From Macrotrachela quadricornifera (Eukaryota > Rotifera > Eurotatoria > Philodinida > Philodinidae), in the NCBI GenBank assembly GCA_022393335.1, contig JAJEKB010020821.1, positions 210,065-274,064 on the forward strand: a stretch of DNA of 64,000 bases. The letters are read 5' to 3'. Numbering within the stretch: the first letter of the stretch is position 1; each line of letters opens with the position of its first letter. This document shows, one piece after another, positions 11,073 to 23,596 of the stretch. The notes under the pieces are model-generated. The model saw only the letters and a program-made list of their open reading frames with translations, was not told the DNA's origin and did not search any database. The translations under genes were made by a program, and so were the position numbers.

Positions 11073-11690
11073 CAAAAGTACGGTGTTCCCCCCTTGGGTA
11101 TGCTCCTTAATGTTGATATAATTATATATTCTAAACATGCCTGATGAAGTCCTGGCAATACAGAAACATCCGTTTGCCATGGAACGGCCTGTTTCTATTC
11201 ACTCTCGCCCTCATCCTCACCCCTCCCTTGAGCAAGGACGAAATGCGTCGTAAATAGCTTTGATATACCTTGTAAACTCACCCACTCTCACACCCTCACG
11301 CTCACTCTCTATTCATCCATTTAACCACTCATTCATTTATTTATTTATTTTCGTTATTTATTTATTAAAAAAGTAAAATTTCACTAAAAAACTCATTAGA
11401 ATTTAAAAATGGTGTAAAAAACATTTATCTATCAGTAGTCATTTCTTACTCGTGTTCATAATTCATTTATTGATTGTTAACTCGATAAGTTCACATCTTC
11501 ACCCTCATTCTTTTACACCCTACGCATCGAAAAGACATTGGAGAAAGAATTTTCGTTATTCTTTCATTATTTGAATAAACGACATCTGGACAAGATAGCT
11601 GCATTGGTCCACTCATCTCTCGCTGAAACAAAATAACAATTCTGAATCATCGAGAAAAATTCCCTGTTCGACCCTATGACATTGTGCTTT
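11073..11690. other. Intergenic, possible retroelement tail
   Basis: No gene. The part at 11141-11250 has a hammerhead-like arrangement (see findings). Downstream is CA/CT-rich low-complexity sequence (CTCACTCT, CATTCATTTATTTATTTATT) to about 11530. Confidence 0.4.
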
Positions 11691-11695
11691 CTATA

Positions 11696-12246
11696 GGGTG
11701 TCCCATAAATCATTGAACGACTTTAAAATATCATGTCTCAACTATAGATGTAGCAAACGAGTTGATTCTTTTGTCAATGATAGAGGCACACTCATGCTGT
11801 ATGCCTATAAAGGCATGCCTAAACAAACACTTTGTTATGTATCACTATTGATTGCCACAAAAAAAACTGTCTTTCCACATATAGGAAAAAGCAATGTGCA
11901 GAGTGACGTAAAAGTCACTTTGCTATAAAAAAATTGAATATTTCCATTCCGTCTCGAGCAAATGAGTTGATTCTTTTTATCCTTGATAATGGTATGCTGC
12001 AGCTCTATATTCATAAAGGTATACTTAAAGGAATCCCTTGTTAAACAATCCTTTCTCCTACCACGTGACCAAGTAAATTTTTTGTGAAGATCAATACTGA
12101 TACATAGCAAAGTGTCTCTTTAGACATGTCTTTGTAGATATAAAGCATGAACATGCCTCTATCATTGACAAAAGAATCAACTCGTTTGCTAGATCTGTAG
12201 TTGAGATATGATATTTTAAAGCCGTTCAGTAATCTCTGGGACACCA
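11696..12246. mobile_element. TA-flanked inverted-repeat element with GGGTGTCCCA ends
   Basis: The left end GGGTGTCCCATAAATCATTG is mirrored at the right end (CAGTAATCTCTGGGACACC). TA flanks at 11694-11695 and 12247-12248 fit a Tc1/mariner-type insertion. The arms are about 140-180 bp: the segment with CAAACGAGTTGATTCTTTTG near 11755 is repeated inverted near 12172. A third, direct partial copy starts near 11957. No transposase is encoded, so it is a non-autonomous element. A decayed relative lies at about 49605-49880. Confidence 0.75.
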
Positions 12247-12501
12247 TATACATTGAAGCTCATTAAAAATAACTAGCTTGCTGAGATCAATTATTCATCT
12301 GTATCATTATTGGACCAAGTGAAACGATCATTCAATCAACTGTTGTTAACGCATTGTGAGTTGATATTTAAGGAAAAGAAGCATATTTAAAAAAATCCCC
12401 ATTGTTCCTGAGGATTATTTCAAAAGTTTTGTTGCAAAAAATATATCAATTTAAAAAGAATCTGTTCAATAGGAAATTATTTTCTGATGATAACCACAAT
12501 A

Positions 12502-13107
12502 ACGGGTGGGTCAGGTTGAATGACCGCGCTTTGTGTTGCAATTTTCAATCGCTTAATACGTTGTATATTTTTAATTTGACCAATATATTATTTATTTTTA
12601 TGCATGAAATTTTATAACGTTAAAACTAATATACATTTCGCCATTTTAATGACATATTTTTTCATTTTTCAGATCTCTAAATGCTTATTGACAGTAAGCG
12701 ATATCAAAACAGTACCTTTGCGACAGTTAAAAACCGTATTTATCCGTAGTATCTGACACGAAAATCCGGTGAATGCGTTATATTAAAAAACAATATATAC
12801 CACAAGATGCAGCGTGAAAATCTCTACAATTTACGAAGTACAATTTATTTTATATATACACTTGTTTTTAAAATGAGTAAAATTCTGTGTGACCAATAAG
12901 TTATTGTTTTCGCACAGTTGAAATTTGATCGCTCCAAATTTTGCCAATTTTGGAAGCACAAGTGCAACTCTAGGAAAGCTGTCCGATGTAAATTGTAGAG
13001 CTTTCCGTGCTGCATCTAATGGTATATTTTGTTTTTTTTTTAATACAAGGTATTAAGTGATTGAAAATCATAACACAAACCGTGGCCATTCAACCTGGCC
13101 CACCCGT
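12502..13107. mobile_element. TA-flanked MITE with ACGGGTGGG termini
   Basis: The ends are ACGGGTGGGTCAGGTTGAAT at left and its near reverse complement (CATTCAACCTGGCCCACCCGT) at right, with terminal inverted repeats of about 65 bp. TA flanks are at 12500-12501 and 13108-13109. An internal inverted pair near 12797-12835 and 12990-13030 contains GATGCAGCGTGAAAA, a module also found in the element at 23597-24565. It is non-coding; the 12402-12617 open frame is not a gene. It ends about 95 bp before the RdRP start codon, so it may lie in that gene's upstream region. Confidence 0.8.
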
Positions 13108-13202
13108 TAGTTCGTAATATCTATTTCTTTCTTTATGTTCATTAGAACTTTCTCCTCGAAATAATATGATTTATTGCAAACTGTTCTAGAAAACGTTATG
13201 TG

Positions 13203-16200
13203 ATGTCTTTATACCATACCGATGATGAATGCTATGATGAATTCAACAATGAATCCGAAGATGCATTCAATAATGAATCCGATGATGAATTCAATAATGA
13301 ATCCGATGGCGAAGGCAATAATGAATGCTACGATGAATTCAATAATGAATCCGATGATGAATTCAATAATGAATCCGATGATGAATTCAATAATGGATCC
13401 GATGACGAAGGCAATAATGAATGCTATGATGAATTCAATAATGAATCCGATGGCGAAGGCAATAATGAATGCTACGATGAATTCAATAATGAATCCGATG
13501 ATGAATTCAATAATGAATCCGATGATGACTTCAATAATAAATCCGATGATGAAGGCAATAATGAATTGTATGATGACTTCAATAATGAATGGGACGATGA
13601 AGACAATAATGAATGGGATGATAAATCCGATGATATTGTCGATCAAGAGACTATCGAACGAGGACGATTGGCACTGGCCATATCACTAAATAATATTAAA
13701 AATACTACAAGCATAACAACAGAGTTTGGTGATTCTATCCGATGGTATTTAGTAGCGACATCGATATTTTCGAATACAACCGATATATCACCTTACATTC
13801 TGTCAGTGAATAAGCCAAACAAGATGTCTTTAGCCTCAAACACGATCTACGTTGGTAACATACATAATCAATCTTTTTGGCGAGAGGTAAAAGCGTTTTT
13901 CGTTGCCCTTGGTTGTGATGTCGCATATGTTAACTTAAAATGTGACAATGTAAGGATTGCATTTTGAAGCTTATGTTGGAATTTCTCTTGTCTATTTAGA
14001 GTGGTCGCTCTGGATTTGCTTTTGTTCGTTTTCGTTCAGCAGAAATAGCAGAAAAAGTGCTTGATTCATATAGCAGCTATCCATGGATATTTAGATTCAA
14101 AAATCTTCAATTGAAAATTGGTCGTCCGAAGGAAAAATCTAAAACTCCTCAATCAGCTCCTAATGTAAATAATCCAAATGTACGAACTTGTAAGGAAGCG
14201 TTTAAAATTAATGTTTCTGAAGTTCATTATGGAACACTCCTGACACCTTCAGTTATGAAAAATATTCAAACAAATTTGAACTATGAATTCAAATTTGGCC
14301 TTATTGCTCAAACTCTAGTGCTACCGAATACCGACATCACTTCTCGATTTGAAATCGATCAAGAAAAACGAAAATTCGCTTTTGTTTTATCTGCTTGTTC
14401 AGATGATTCTGACGTACGGTCAGAATTAAAGTGTGAATGGAATTTTCGAGAGTAAGTTTTTCTCAATTCATTCGATGAAACATAAAAAGCATTTTAACAT
14501 ATCTTGAAGTATGTATTTATTTTATTTTAGCTTAAAAGGCAATCAGATGAGACCTGTTTGGGTGAACGATTCATTGCTCTATTTCTTAATTGAATTGAAA
14601 CGACCGCCAATTATTACCAATAATTGTTATTCGATTTCATTGGGACATGAATCTAGTCGAATAATTGAAACACGTCAACCTGGTAGCATACTTCTTGCTC
14701 ATGCCAACGCTTGGCTCTTTCCATTACCTGTTGACGATCAGAATTGTTGCGGAGAACTATTTAAATATCTTCGTGATTACAATTTATCCCCATGTGGATT
14801 TACCGAAAGTAATATTTTTCATTGGATCAATTCTTCAGATGGTGTACGGCAACATCTTGATCATGTCCATTTATTATCCAATAAAGAATGGATTAGTCGA
14901 AACGAAGTTTTTGTGGAGAATTTTCTCGATCATCGATGGCCAAAGTATCCATTTGAAACAAAATTTGAAATAATGAAACTTATTTCAAAACATATTGTAA
15001 CAGTTAATGATTTGATTGTTGACGAATGCCTTGATATTATTTTATCGAAGTGTTCAATCAATACATTGATTGCTTGTACAGGTGTGTGAGTTCTTCACTG
15101 TTAATTTTAGAATTCAAAAAATGATATTTTGCTGTCGTCTTAGATAAAATTATTGAGTTTGCTCCACGTTGGCTTCATGCAACATGTGATAATGACGATG
15201 ATGATTGGGATGATGACCATATTGATAAGCAAGAAATATTACCGCCTCTTCATTCTGATTTTCCAACAGCCCTTCCAGATTTTCCTTCTACTAGGATTTC
15301 TTCCAATATGACTGCATGCATCGATGCCTCAAACACGACGTCTATACCCATAAGATCTATTCTGAAAACTACAGGACGTCATCTTGGTTCTCTTAGTCAT
15401 CTTCTGTTGCTAGCTCTGAATGAAATGATTCATAAACAGGTACTTCATTTGGCACCAAGCAGCGAGATATACTTCACTAAACATGAGTTGCAAACTGACA
15501 ATGCTAGGCCGTTTTTGATGCGCAAAGTATACATAACACCCTCTACAATTCTACATGAAGGGCCATACAGAGAAGAAAAATGTCTTGTAACACGAAAGTT
15601 TGAAAAATATCAAGATCAATTTCTTCGTGTCACATTTCGTGATGAAGGTAAACTATTGATTTTTCTTCGTATATAAACACCTTGGTTATTTTCTCTTATT
15701 AGACTACAGAAAATTACAAGGTTTTAATGGCAGTATGAGTAAATTGTACGAACGTATCAAGAAAATATTGCTTAATGGTATCAATATATGTGATCGTCAT
15801 TATGAGTTTGTAGCATTTTCCAGTTCACAACTGCGCGAACATTCATGTTGGATGTTCGCTAAGTTGAATGATGACCTATATGCAGATAAGATTCGTAAAT
15901 GGATGGGTGATTTTGACAAGATTCGACCAGTTGCTAAAATGGCAGCTCGTGTAAGATATTTTTATTGACTCAAAACTGTCACTGTTTCAACTTTTCAATA
16001 GTTAGGTCAATCGTTTTCAACAACTATCAATGGTATAGAGCTTCAAAGTGAAGAATACACAGAAATCTCTGATGTAATTATTGGAGATCATAATTTTACA
16101 GACGGTATCGGTATCATCGCACCATGGCTCGCCGATAAGTTAGTGAAACAGACAAAGTGTGACGATAACGCATCCTGCCCAAGTGCATTTCAAATTCGTT

Positions 16201-18333
16201 GTAGTGGCTACAAAGGTTCGTTGGTAGTGTTTAATGTCCGATGGTTCTTTTTTCTATACTGATTTTCTTTTTTGTTGTTTAGGAATGGTATGTTTAGATG
16301 TTGCTAAAAGAATTATCTCTCCAAATGTTGGTATAAATTTTCGAAAATCAATGAATAAATTTGATTCGAAAAATCTCTCTATTGACGTTGTTCGAATGTC
16401 ATCAATGCCGACAAGTACAACACTCAATCGACAAATCATTCTCCTTTTGTCATCTCTTGGTATTGAAGATAAAATTTTTCTATCAATGCAAGAAAAGATG
16501 CTCCATCAAATAAAAGGTCTGATGGGAAAGACACAGCAAGCTTGCAGTGCCTTACAAGAATTCAATGAAACAGGTGGTAATAGATGGAATAAATTTCTCA
16601 TAGAATATCTTAGAACATTTGAAGGACAAAAAGACCCATTTGCTCGACATATACTTCTCAATTATCAAGCATTTCTTGTAAAAGAATTAAAAACCAAATC
16701 AAAAATCTTTGTCAAAAAATCATGGAATCTTCTTGGTGTCATTGATGAAACAAGAACACTTCGATATGGTCAAGTTTTCATACAAATCGCAAAAAATGAT
16801 GAACAAAATGGTTCGAAAGAAATATTAAAAGGGCCTGTAGTTGTAACACGGAACCCTTGTTTTCATCCAGGTACATTCACGATCCCGAACACCTGTTGAT
16901 TCTTTTTTTGTTATTCGATAGGTGACATTCGCCGTTTGGACGCTGTCGATGTACCTGCTTTACAAAGCTTAACAAACGTAATCGTTTTTCCAATGGATGG
17001 ACCCCGTTCTCATACCGAAGAAATGTCTGGTGGAGATCTTGATGGTGATACATATTGGATAAGTAATGATCCTCAATTGATATTTGAAGCGAATGAAGAA
17101 CCATTCGACTATCGTAATCAAGCAGTTGAAGCAGAGAAACAAGCTCAAATGAATCTAAACGAGCGATTGACAATCGCCGATGTTTGTGATTTCTTTGTTG
17201 AATATATTGAAGCCGATAAGTAAATTTTAGTTTTATTCTTCTAAAAAGTAAATTATCATTGCTAGTCTGGGTATCATTGCCAATACTCATATGGCCTTTG
17301 CTGATCAACTAACGAATGGATGCAAGGCGGAGCAGTGTCTTCAGCTCGCTCGCATGCACAGGTAATTAGTCGAAACCGAATGATTATCTCAGCAGTAATA
17401 TATAACTTTAAAGTTCTTTCGATTTCGTGTTCTAGTGTGGCAGTCGATTATGCTAAAAATGGTGTCAGTGCACCTCGTCTTATAGCTGATCTACGTCCGG
17501 ATCGTTATCCACATTATATGGAGAAGAAAGGCAAAACTCAATACCAGTCTCATACAGTTCTTGGACAATTATACGATCAGGTGAAACAGTATAAGATTCA
17601 TTCGAACGACGATCTACAAGTAGAAAAACAGATTCAAGAAACATCATCATTTCCATATGATAAATTAATTATAGATGAAAACAATCATTATACAGAAGAT
17701 GCTCGTATTACAAAAGATGCTTATGATCGAGAATTACGACGTGTTATGCGCCAATACGGAATCAAAAGTGAGGCCGAAGTACTTACTGGCTATATACTTA
17801 AATTTACAACAAAACAATATGCTAAACAGAACAACTTATTTGATTTAAGAAATGAAATAAATCATGCAGTAAAAGCGATCCGGGAAAAGTAAATTTGTTT
17901 TGATTTAATCAAATAAATAATATTTCATGATATGTTTAGATATCTACGTTTATTTTGGGAGGAATTTTATCAGATTCCTCAGGATGAAGAAAATGAAATG
18001 GTTCCAAAGTGGAAAGAAATAGCCAAACGTTTAACTTGGCAAAATCAACTTGACGGACTCACATTTTTCAGAAATGACTCGCATCGAGATGAGGTATTCA
18101 AGAAAGCATCTGCTTGGTTTCTTGTTACTTACACATCGTGGATGGAATTAATCGAATCTAAGAGAAGAAAAGGGAATACAACGTACAACAATCAACAGCA
18201 ACAATTTTGCGGTTTGTTCAGCTTTGCTTGGCTCGTCTATCCAGTTTTATTTAAAATTTTTGATGAGCAAAAATATTTAGTGAAAGAAAAAAAAGAGAAG
18301 AAATCGAAGAATATGAAAGATTCAACAACATAA
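13203..18333 (+). CDS. RRM-containing RNA-dependent RNA polymerase (eukaryotic RNAi type), 11 exons
   Basis: It copies RNA templates into double-stranded RNA, amplifying small-RNA silencing in families of this type. Exons by eye: 13203-13949, 14000-14451, 14531-15081, 15144-15647, 15703-15950, 16002-16215, 16283-16870, 16922-17219, 17266-17361, 17436-17888, 17940-18333. All ten introns are GT-AG, 46-79 bp, and keep one frame for about 1,514 residues. Domains: acidic Asn/Asp/Glu repeat about 10-150; RRM about 214-290 with IYVGNI (RNP2) and GFAFVRF (RNP1) split by intron 1; then the RdRP core. Core motifs include FSSSQLREHSCW, FTDGIGIIAPWLA, PSAFQIRCSGYKG and SGGDLDGDTYW. The catalytic DLDGD triad is residues 1140-1144 (17035-17049). 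No stop or frameshift was seen. The start is the first ATG after a stop in frame; an upstream exon is possible. Confidence 0.93.
13218..13640 (+). repeat. 24-bp in-frame tandem repeat encoding acidic DEFNNESD units
   Basis: About 17 copies of a 24-bp unit (GATGAATTCAATAATGAATCC plus GAT) lie inside exon 1 of the RdRP gene and encode an eight-residue Asp/Glu/Asn repeat. Variants with GGCAATAATGAATGC create a higher-order pattern. The multiple-of-three period keeps the frame, and the absence of stops opens long shadow frames on other strands that are not genes. Confidence 0.9.
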
Positions 18334-21300
18334 TGAATTCCAGCAACATTCATTTTTATTTATTTTTCTTCGAACTTTTGATTTCACATCATCAAACCAA
18401 GAATTTTCTGATTTTTATCGGTTATACACAAGAAATCAAAAGAAAACTGATGATCTTTATATTAATTTATGTTATTCAAAGAAAAATCAATATGAATAGA
18501 AATTACTTCGTGATACTTTTCATACCCACGGAAAACTTATTAAAGAGAAACCGTGGTTGATTGCGGTGTATGAAGTTGAGTTTCTGTTTGGTTAATGTTA
18601 ACCACGGGAGTCAGACCGCGTATTAGGTTAAAAAAGATCGCCCAAATCCGCGGTTTCTGAAGACTGAGACTATTGATGGTTTACAAAAAAATCTATCATC
18701 CTTGTAGGGGTAGTTATTTTCTGAAACCTGTCTATAGTCATTTGGTTGCAGACTTTCGATATTGCGATTGCAGCTTTGTTATTTGTTAGGTGGTTCCACA
18801 TCGCGATCTATATCTATCATACCTCCGATCATTTCAATTCTTCTACTTTTACCAAGATTCGAATTCCCTATCATATAATTTTGATGTCATCATTCCATTG
18901 AACTATATTGGGATGTTTATAGAAAAATTGAATGTGATGTATATTCTGATAAACACTATCAAGTGTTTTAGAGGATGTCTATATGTAAGATAAATATAGT
19001 TTATGTAAAATTGCGATGTTCACCTAGATTGATTAAAACGTCTCTTACTTGAATTCGTTTGAACTAACATAGACTTCATAATACTTTATTTATCCTGTCT
19101 CTGCTTGGCTTATAGAAATAGAATTTTATTCAGATATTTTCGTGGAATGAAATCATAGTCAGAGAAAAATTCCATTTCTGTAGGAATGAAATACAACTAA
19201 AACCGCGGTCTGCACAATATTGAAAAATGCAAAACTATTCGGCCCTAAAAAACCCTAGTGACTGCTAAAAAGTACCGTGAATAAAACCCTCGCTTTTAGT
19301 ATTATTAAATATCTAAATTTATTAATTTCAACTGCACACTTACGTAAACGATTGAAATTTACTCCTATTTTCTTCTAAAACAGTTGGAATCGTCATCGTT
19401 TTAATGTATATTCTAATTTGAACATAGAGAACCAATCCTGTAAAGCAACAGTATTTCGTATAAATTTTGAAAAGATCTCCAGAAAGATAGGTGAAGGTTG
19501 TTATGAGAATAAGAATCTAGCCATTTCTTAAAATATCAAAGTTTTACACCGAAAAATTTTCATTTCATCGAACAGTTGCATTTCAGCCGTACCGAACTTT
19601 TTTCGAACCGCAATTTTTGACGGTATCGATACCGCGATCTTGTTTGAGTGCACTGCGGTTAAATGTATTGGCGTTCCACCGAACCGCGTTTGATGGTGGT
19701 TCGTTAAGAGGATATCGTAGCCACTACGAGAAAAACGCGGTTGAGCGCGATTTCAACTATATTCTTTTAGTCTGCTTTTAAAAATAACAATCACATTATT
19801 ATATCGTACCCTATTAGAAGTAAAGCCTACATTTTAATATAATATTATTCGTTACTGGTAAACAAAATCTCGAACAATTTCTTGTAGAAATGAAAAATGA
19901 AATGACTATTGCTACAACATTTTATTGAACTGAGTTCAAATTCCATTATTATACAATTTCATTCGAAAATGATCGACAATTTATTTCTAGACGAGGGAAG
20001 TCTTTCGTTCGAACTACATTGAAACAATAAAAATACAAAATCGAATCTGAATGGAACGGATTCTTGAAATAGAACAACTGATTCGATTCACATAGATTGC
20101 TTATATTCATAAGACTCATTCTGAATGTTCAAATTCATTATCCGATTATAAGTATATGAAATCATTTAATTTTAACATTTCTCAAATTTTTTGCATGACA
20201 ATCTGATCGGTTTTTTAATTTTTGTTTGCGTTCATTGTATTCATTGGAAATGAATGAATGAAGATTGGTGTGATAAGCAGATAAATGTCTCGTGAATTCT
20301 CTCAATAATCGAACGTTACACACTGTTTTACAAAAATGTCATGCTATTTGCATCAATTCCGACTAACGGTTATGTATAAAACGACTCTCGTCGTTTTTCA
20401 ACATCTAAATGTGTTGCACTGGTTAGAGATTTTGTTTGAAAAAAGCGCAATCTGATAAAAATAGAGAGATTAACACAGCCAATTTTCATAGATACGCATT
20501 ATGATGAAAGTCACATCAGACGTCATTCTCACAACATTTTTATCATCGAATTTTATAAATTGAAATTAATCCTAGCCACAAATGAAGTTTTCTAATTTTT
20601 TTATACTCTCTTATTGGAATGAGTTTTAGTCATTCAAAAAGTGTGGAAAGTATGCATTATACAACGGAATTCAGGTCTATGAAACTTTGTCACGTAAAAC
20701 TAAATGTCAAATTAATATTTTTGTTTAGAAAAATAATCTTCAGAATTACAATTTCGAAGAATAAAACTGATATTTTATTGGGAATCTTCAAGATAGAATG
20801 TAACTAATGATTCTCTTGTAATTCGCTAGATGTTCCAAAAAATATACGTATGTATTACATAATTGAATTTCTTTCAATTCTCGTTTACCTACATGTCTTT
20901 GTCAAAAATGTGATTCATACTGCGGATAGAATAAACTTTAATATAAAGAATTGACCAGAAATTGTGTTTTCAATGAATTTTGTTTGTTGTAATTCATTTG
21001 GACGAAATCGTTTCATTTCCATTTCTCTACATACTCTTCTAAAAATTTGTGTTACATTTAAAATGTTTGATCCTTGCACGTGTTCCTTTTTTCAGGGAAA
21101 ATTCATAAATTCATCTCTGTCATTTGCTATTCGTCTTTTTTATCAAAATATACAAATATTCATGTAGCTGATTAAGAGAACCAAAGTAAAAGGATTGACT
21201 ATCTTTAATACAGAAATATCAGAGGTAGGTCTTCCATTATAAGACATTAAATTATGGAATTTCATCCTGAATATCAAGAAAGCTTTATGAACGTACTTTT

Positions 21301-22035
21301 AATCCACTAAAGTACACATTCCCAATCCGAGATGTATTAGCTGACTTTAAACCATTATAATATATATTATTAGTTATTCTTACTCTGCTACCAGTGTTGT
21401 TTTCTTCACTTCACTAAACAATTTGCTCAGTTGATTCATAGAAACAATAACTAAATCTTGTAGATTAGTGATGAAGTATCAAGAATACTACTGTAGTGAG
21501 AAAGTGAAAATCGATTGAAACAGATAGTTTCTACACTGTGGAAGGAAGAGAAATTTTAGAGAGAATAATTTTGATTATTCTTGCTTAATTGACTATACGA
21601 AGAAAAAATGCGATAAGTTGAAAATATATTATGCTCTCCATTAAGCCCCCGACTGAAAAAACTCTGTTTTCGTCAAAATCGTCAAAATTGAGATAAATGC
21701 ATGGAAAGGTAGCTCGTCTTCTGGTCTTTCAGAAACGACATTGTTTTTTCTTCAGGGCCTCGTTTTTGGCCAGAATTTCCAATGATTTTTATTAGCCTCT
21801 TCTTGAAAAATATGCTTATTTTGAAAAAAAACGTAAAATGTTTTTCGTTTTTTCTCAGTTTATACCTTTTGGGTCATGCAACTCAAATTTCTCTCCCCAG
21901 GCTCATTCAATATATTTAATTGTTTTGTTTGAAATTACGTTTATTTCATATGAAAATTGCGCTCATAAAAAATACGCTATTGTTTTTATGGTGTCATAAA
22001 AATTTGAAAAAAATGTTGCAATTTTCCTTGTTTAT
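18334..22035. other. Long intergenic region, no supported gene
   Basis: About 3.7 kb without a convincing exon. Short plus-strand frames (18333-18560, 18790-18993, 20619-20807, 20964-21167) are unmotivated. The parts 18590-18680 and 19590-19760 are slightly GC-richer, with repeated CCGCGGTT / AACCGCG words that may be ends of an old element, but no clear inverted pair could be traced. Confidence 0.35.
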
Positions 22036-22039
22036 TATT

Positions 22040-23120
22040 CTGATTTGAAGGTAGAAGAGTACATTTTGGTTCACATTTTGGTTCACATTTCTCACAATAA
22101 ATTAATGAAGGACAATGAATGCAATCGAATCGAATTTCACGAACAGTTTCATGACAACCATCACATCTAGCAACGTTTTCATAAGAAATTACCGATAAAA
22201 CAAATAAATTTTGATTCTGACTAACTTTATATTTTGATGTAGAACAAATTTATTTTGAGGATATCGCGCATTACTTCTTCCGGCTTTCTATCGAGTACTG
22301 GTACAAATAGTTTAGCTTGATCCCATGTGAAATTTTTCCCACAACCAGATTGATCATTTCCACCGTAATAATTTTGTCCACATACCATTGATGAACAACC
22401 TCCCATATGTTGTACAATTCTACCACAATGTAGACAAAGACGACACTCCTTTACTTTATACTTTTCATCGGCCATTAATTCGTTATATCGTCGTTTCAAT
22501 GTTGTATTCCGTGTTCAATTTGCCTTTTGTTCACGTTCATATTCCTTCAGTCGAGCTGCATAGCGAACATTTTCTTTTGCTCTTGTCTGTAGATAACGAC
22601 CACGTTCTTGAAATAAAATATAAAAATAAAATTCGAATTTAAATAAATATTTAACCTGCATTACACCAAAAGAACCATCGTTGTGTTCGATAATGATATT
22701 GTTGATTTCACAATGAACAAAATTCATTAGTACATTGTTGACAAACGACTCGAAAACGTTCCATTGGATTTTCAAGTTCGAATGCCCATTTACAAGTTTG
22801 ATTTGGACATCTTATTACACCTCTACTACTGCCGACGTAACGTTCGAATGTCCTCTGAAATTGATATTGAATAAATTGATCTTGTTCTGCGAGTGAAACT
22901 CCCAATTGTTTTACTTCACCGTATGGAAGCTGTTATAAACACATACAACATGTTAGAATATCATTATTGTTCATCTTTGTTCTGCATGATATTTCATAAC
23001 ATTTATAACACAATTTATGACTATCACGACAATCAAATACACATATATCATCATATAAACATCTATCCATACATATATCACATTCACGACTTGGAAGTTC
23101 AAATGGAAAGTCAATGTCTA
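22040..23120 (-). pseudogene. RBR-type E3 ubiquitin ligase with ZZ finger, broken
   Basis: On the minus strand, starting after a TAG acceptor-like site at about 23120, translation shows RING1 (CDICMDRC, then CRDSHKLCYKCYEISC and TCCMC), then an IBR-like zinc module (IRCPNQTCKWAFELENP, CQQCTNEFC), then a Rcat module (CRLCLHCGRIVQHMGGCSSM, CGKNFTWDQA). After a frame change there is a ZZ-type finger (CDGCHETVREIRFDCIHC, YCEKCE). RBR ligases pass ubiquitin from E2 through a Cys in Rcat to a substrate. Here a TAA follows RING1 (about 22932), TGA follows the IBR CSL, and a TGA precedes Rcat. An intron-like GTTAAA...CAAG lies at about 22612-22655. Three nonsense changes and a frame change make this a pseudogene. 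No upstream exon was recognised. Confidence 0.75.
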
Positions 23121-23124
23121 CAAT

Positions 23125-23592
23125 TGTAATTTACATTCATTTCAGTTTTAGTATTATAGGACTGCATTCAAGTTAAAATCATGAAAGTTCAGTCGAAGTT
23201 TATATAATCCGAAGAGGGCAACTTTAATTTGTTTCGAGTCTGTGCATGTTCTTAGTTTTAAAAGGTGATCTTATAGACTTATTAAAATATTCATATTTCT
23301 TCTAAATAAGTCATTAGTGAAAGACTAGTCAAAATCAATGAATGTCAACTATAAAACTACTAAAGTATATAGCTTGCTTTAATTTTTTCTATTGACTCGA
23401 ATCCTATTAAAATAATACAATTCGTTTCGGACTTTATTGCATCAGAAGGAAAAAGTGAGATCTAGAGACCTGCAAAATGGTCACGAGTCACGGTCACGGT
23501 CACGCCTGACCGTGATCGGCTGGATCGTGACCGTAAAGGATAATCTTTGTCGAAATTTATAAAAAAATATCTTGTTTGCATTTTACTTGAAA
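23125..23592. other. Intergenic with small GGTCACG palindromic cluster
   Basis: Positions 23475-23545 hold a GC-richer cluster of CGGTCACG / CGTGACCG words able to form hairpins. Otherwise no gene is seen. Confidence 0.4.
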
Positions 23593-23596
23593 TTAA

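Noticed and set aside
13209..13689. Long open frames of 145 and 155 residues overlapping the start of the RdRP gene in other frames
   Set aside because: They are shadows of the 24-bp repeat, which has no stop in these frames; their composition (Ile/Phe or Met/Asn repeats) reflects the unit only.
15082..17435. RdRP reading as several separate small genes
   Set aside because: All breaks coincide with GT-AG introns of 46-79 bp that keep phase and join known RdRP motifs in order.
18590..19760. Possible 1.1-kb element with CCGCGGTT words at both ends
   Set aside because: The words recur but no consistent inverted or direct alignment of the ends could be built by eye.
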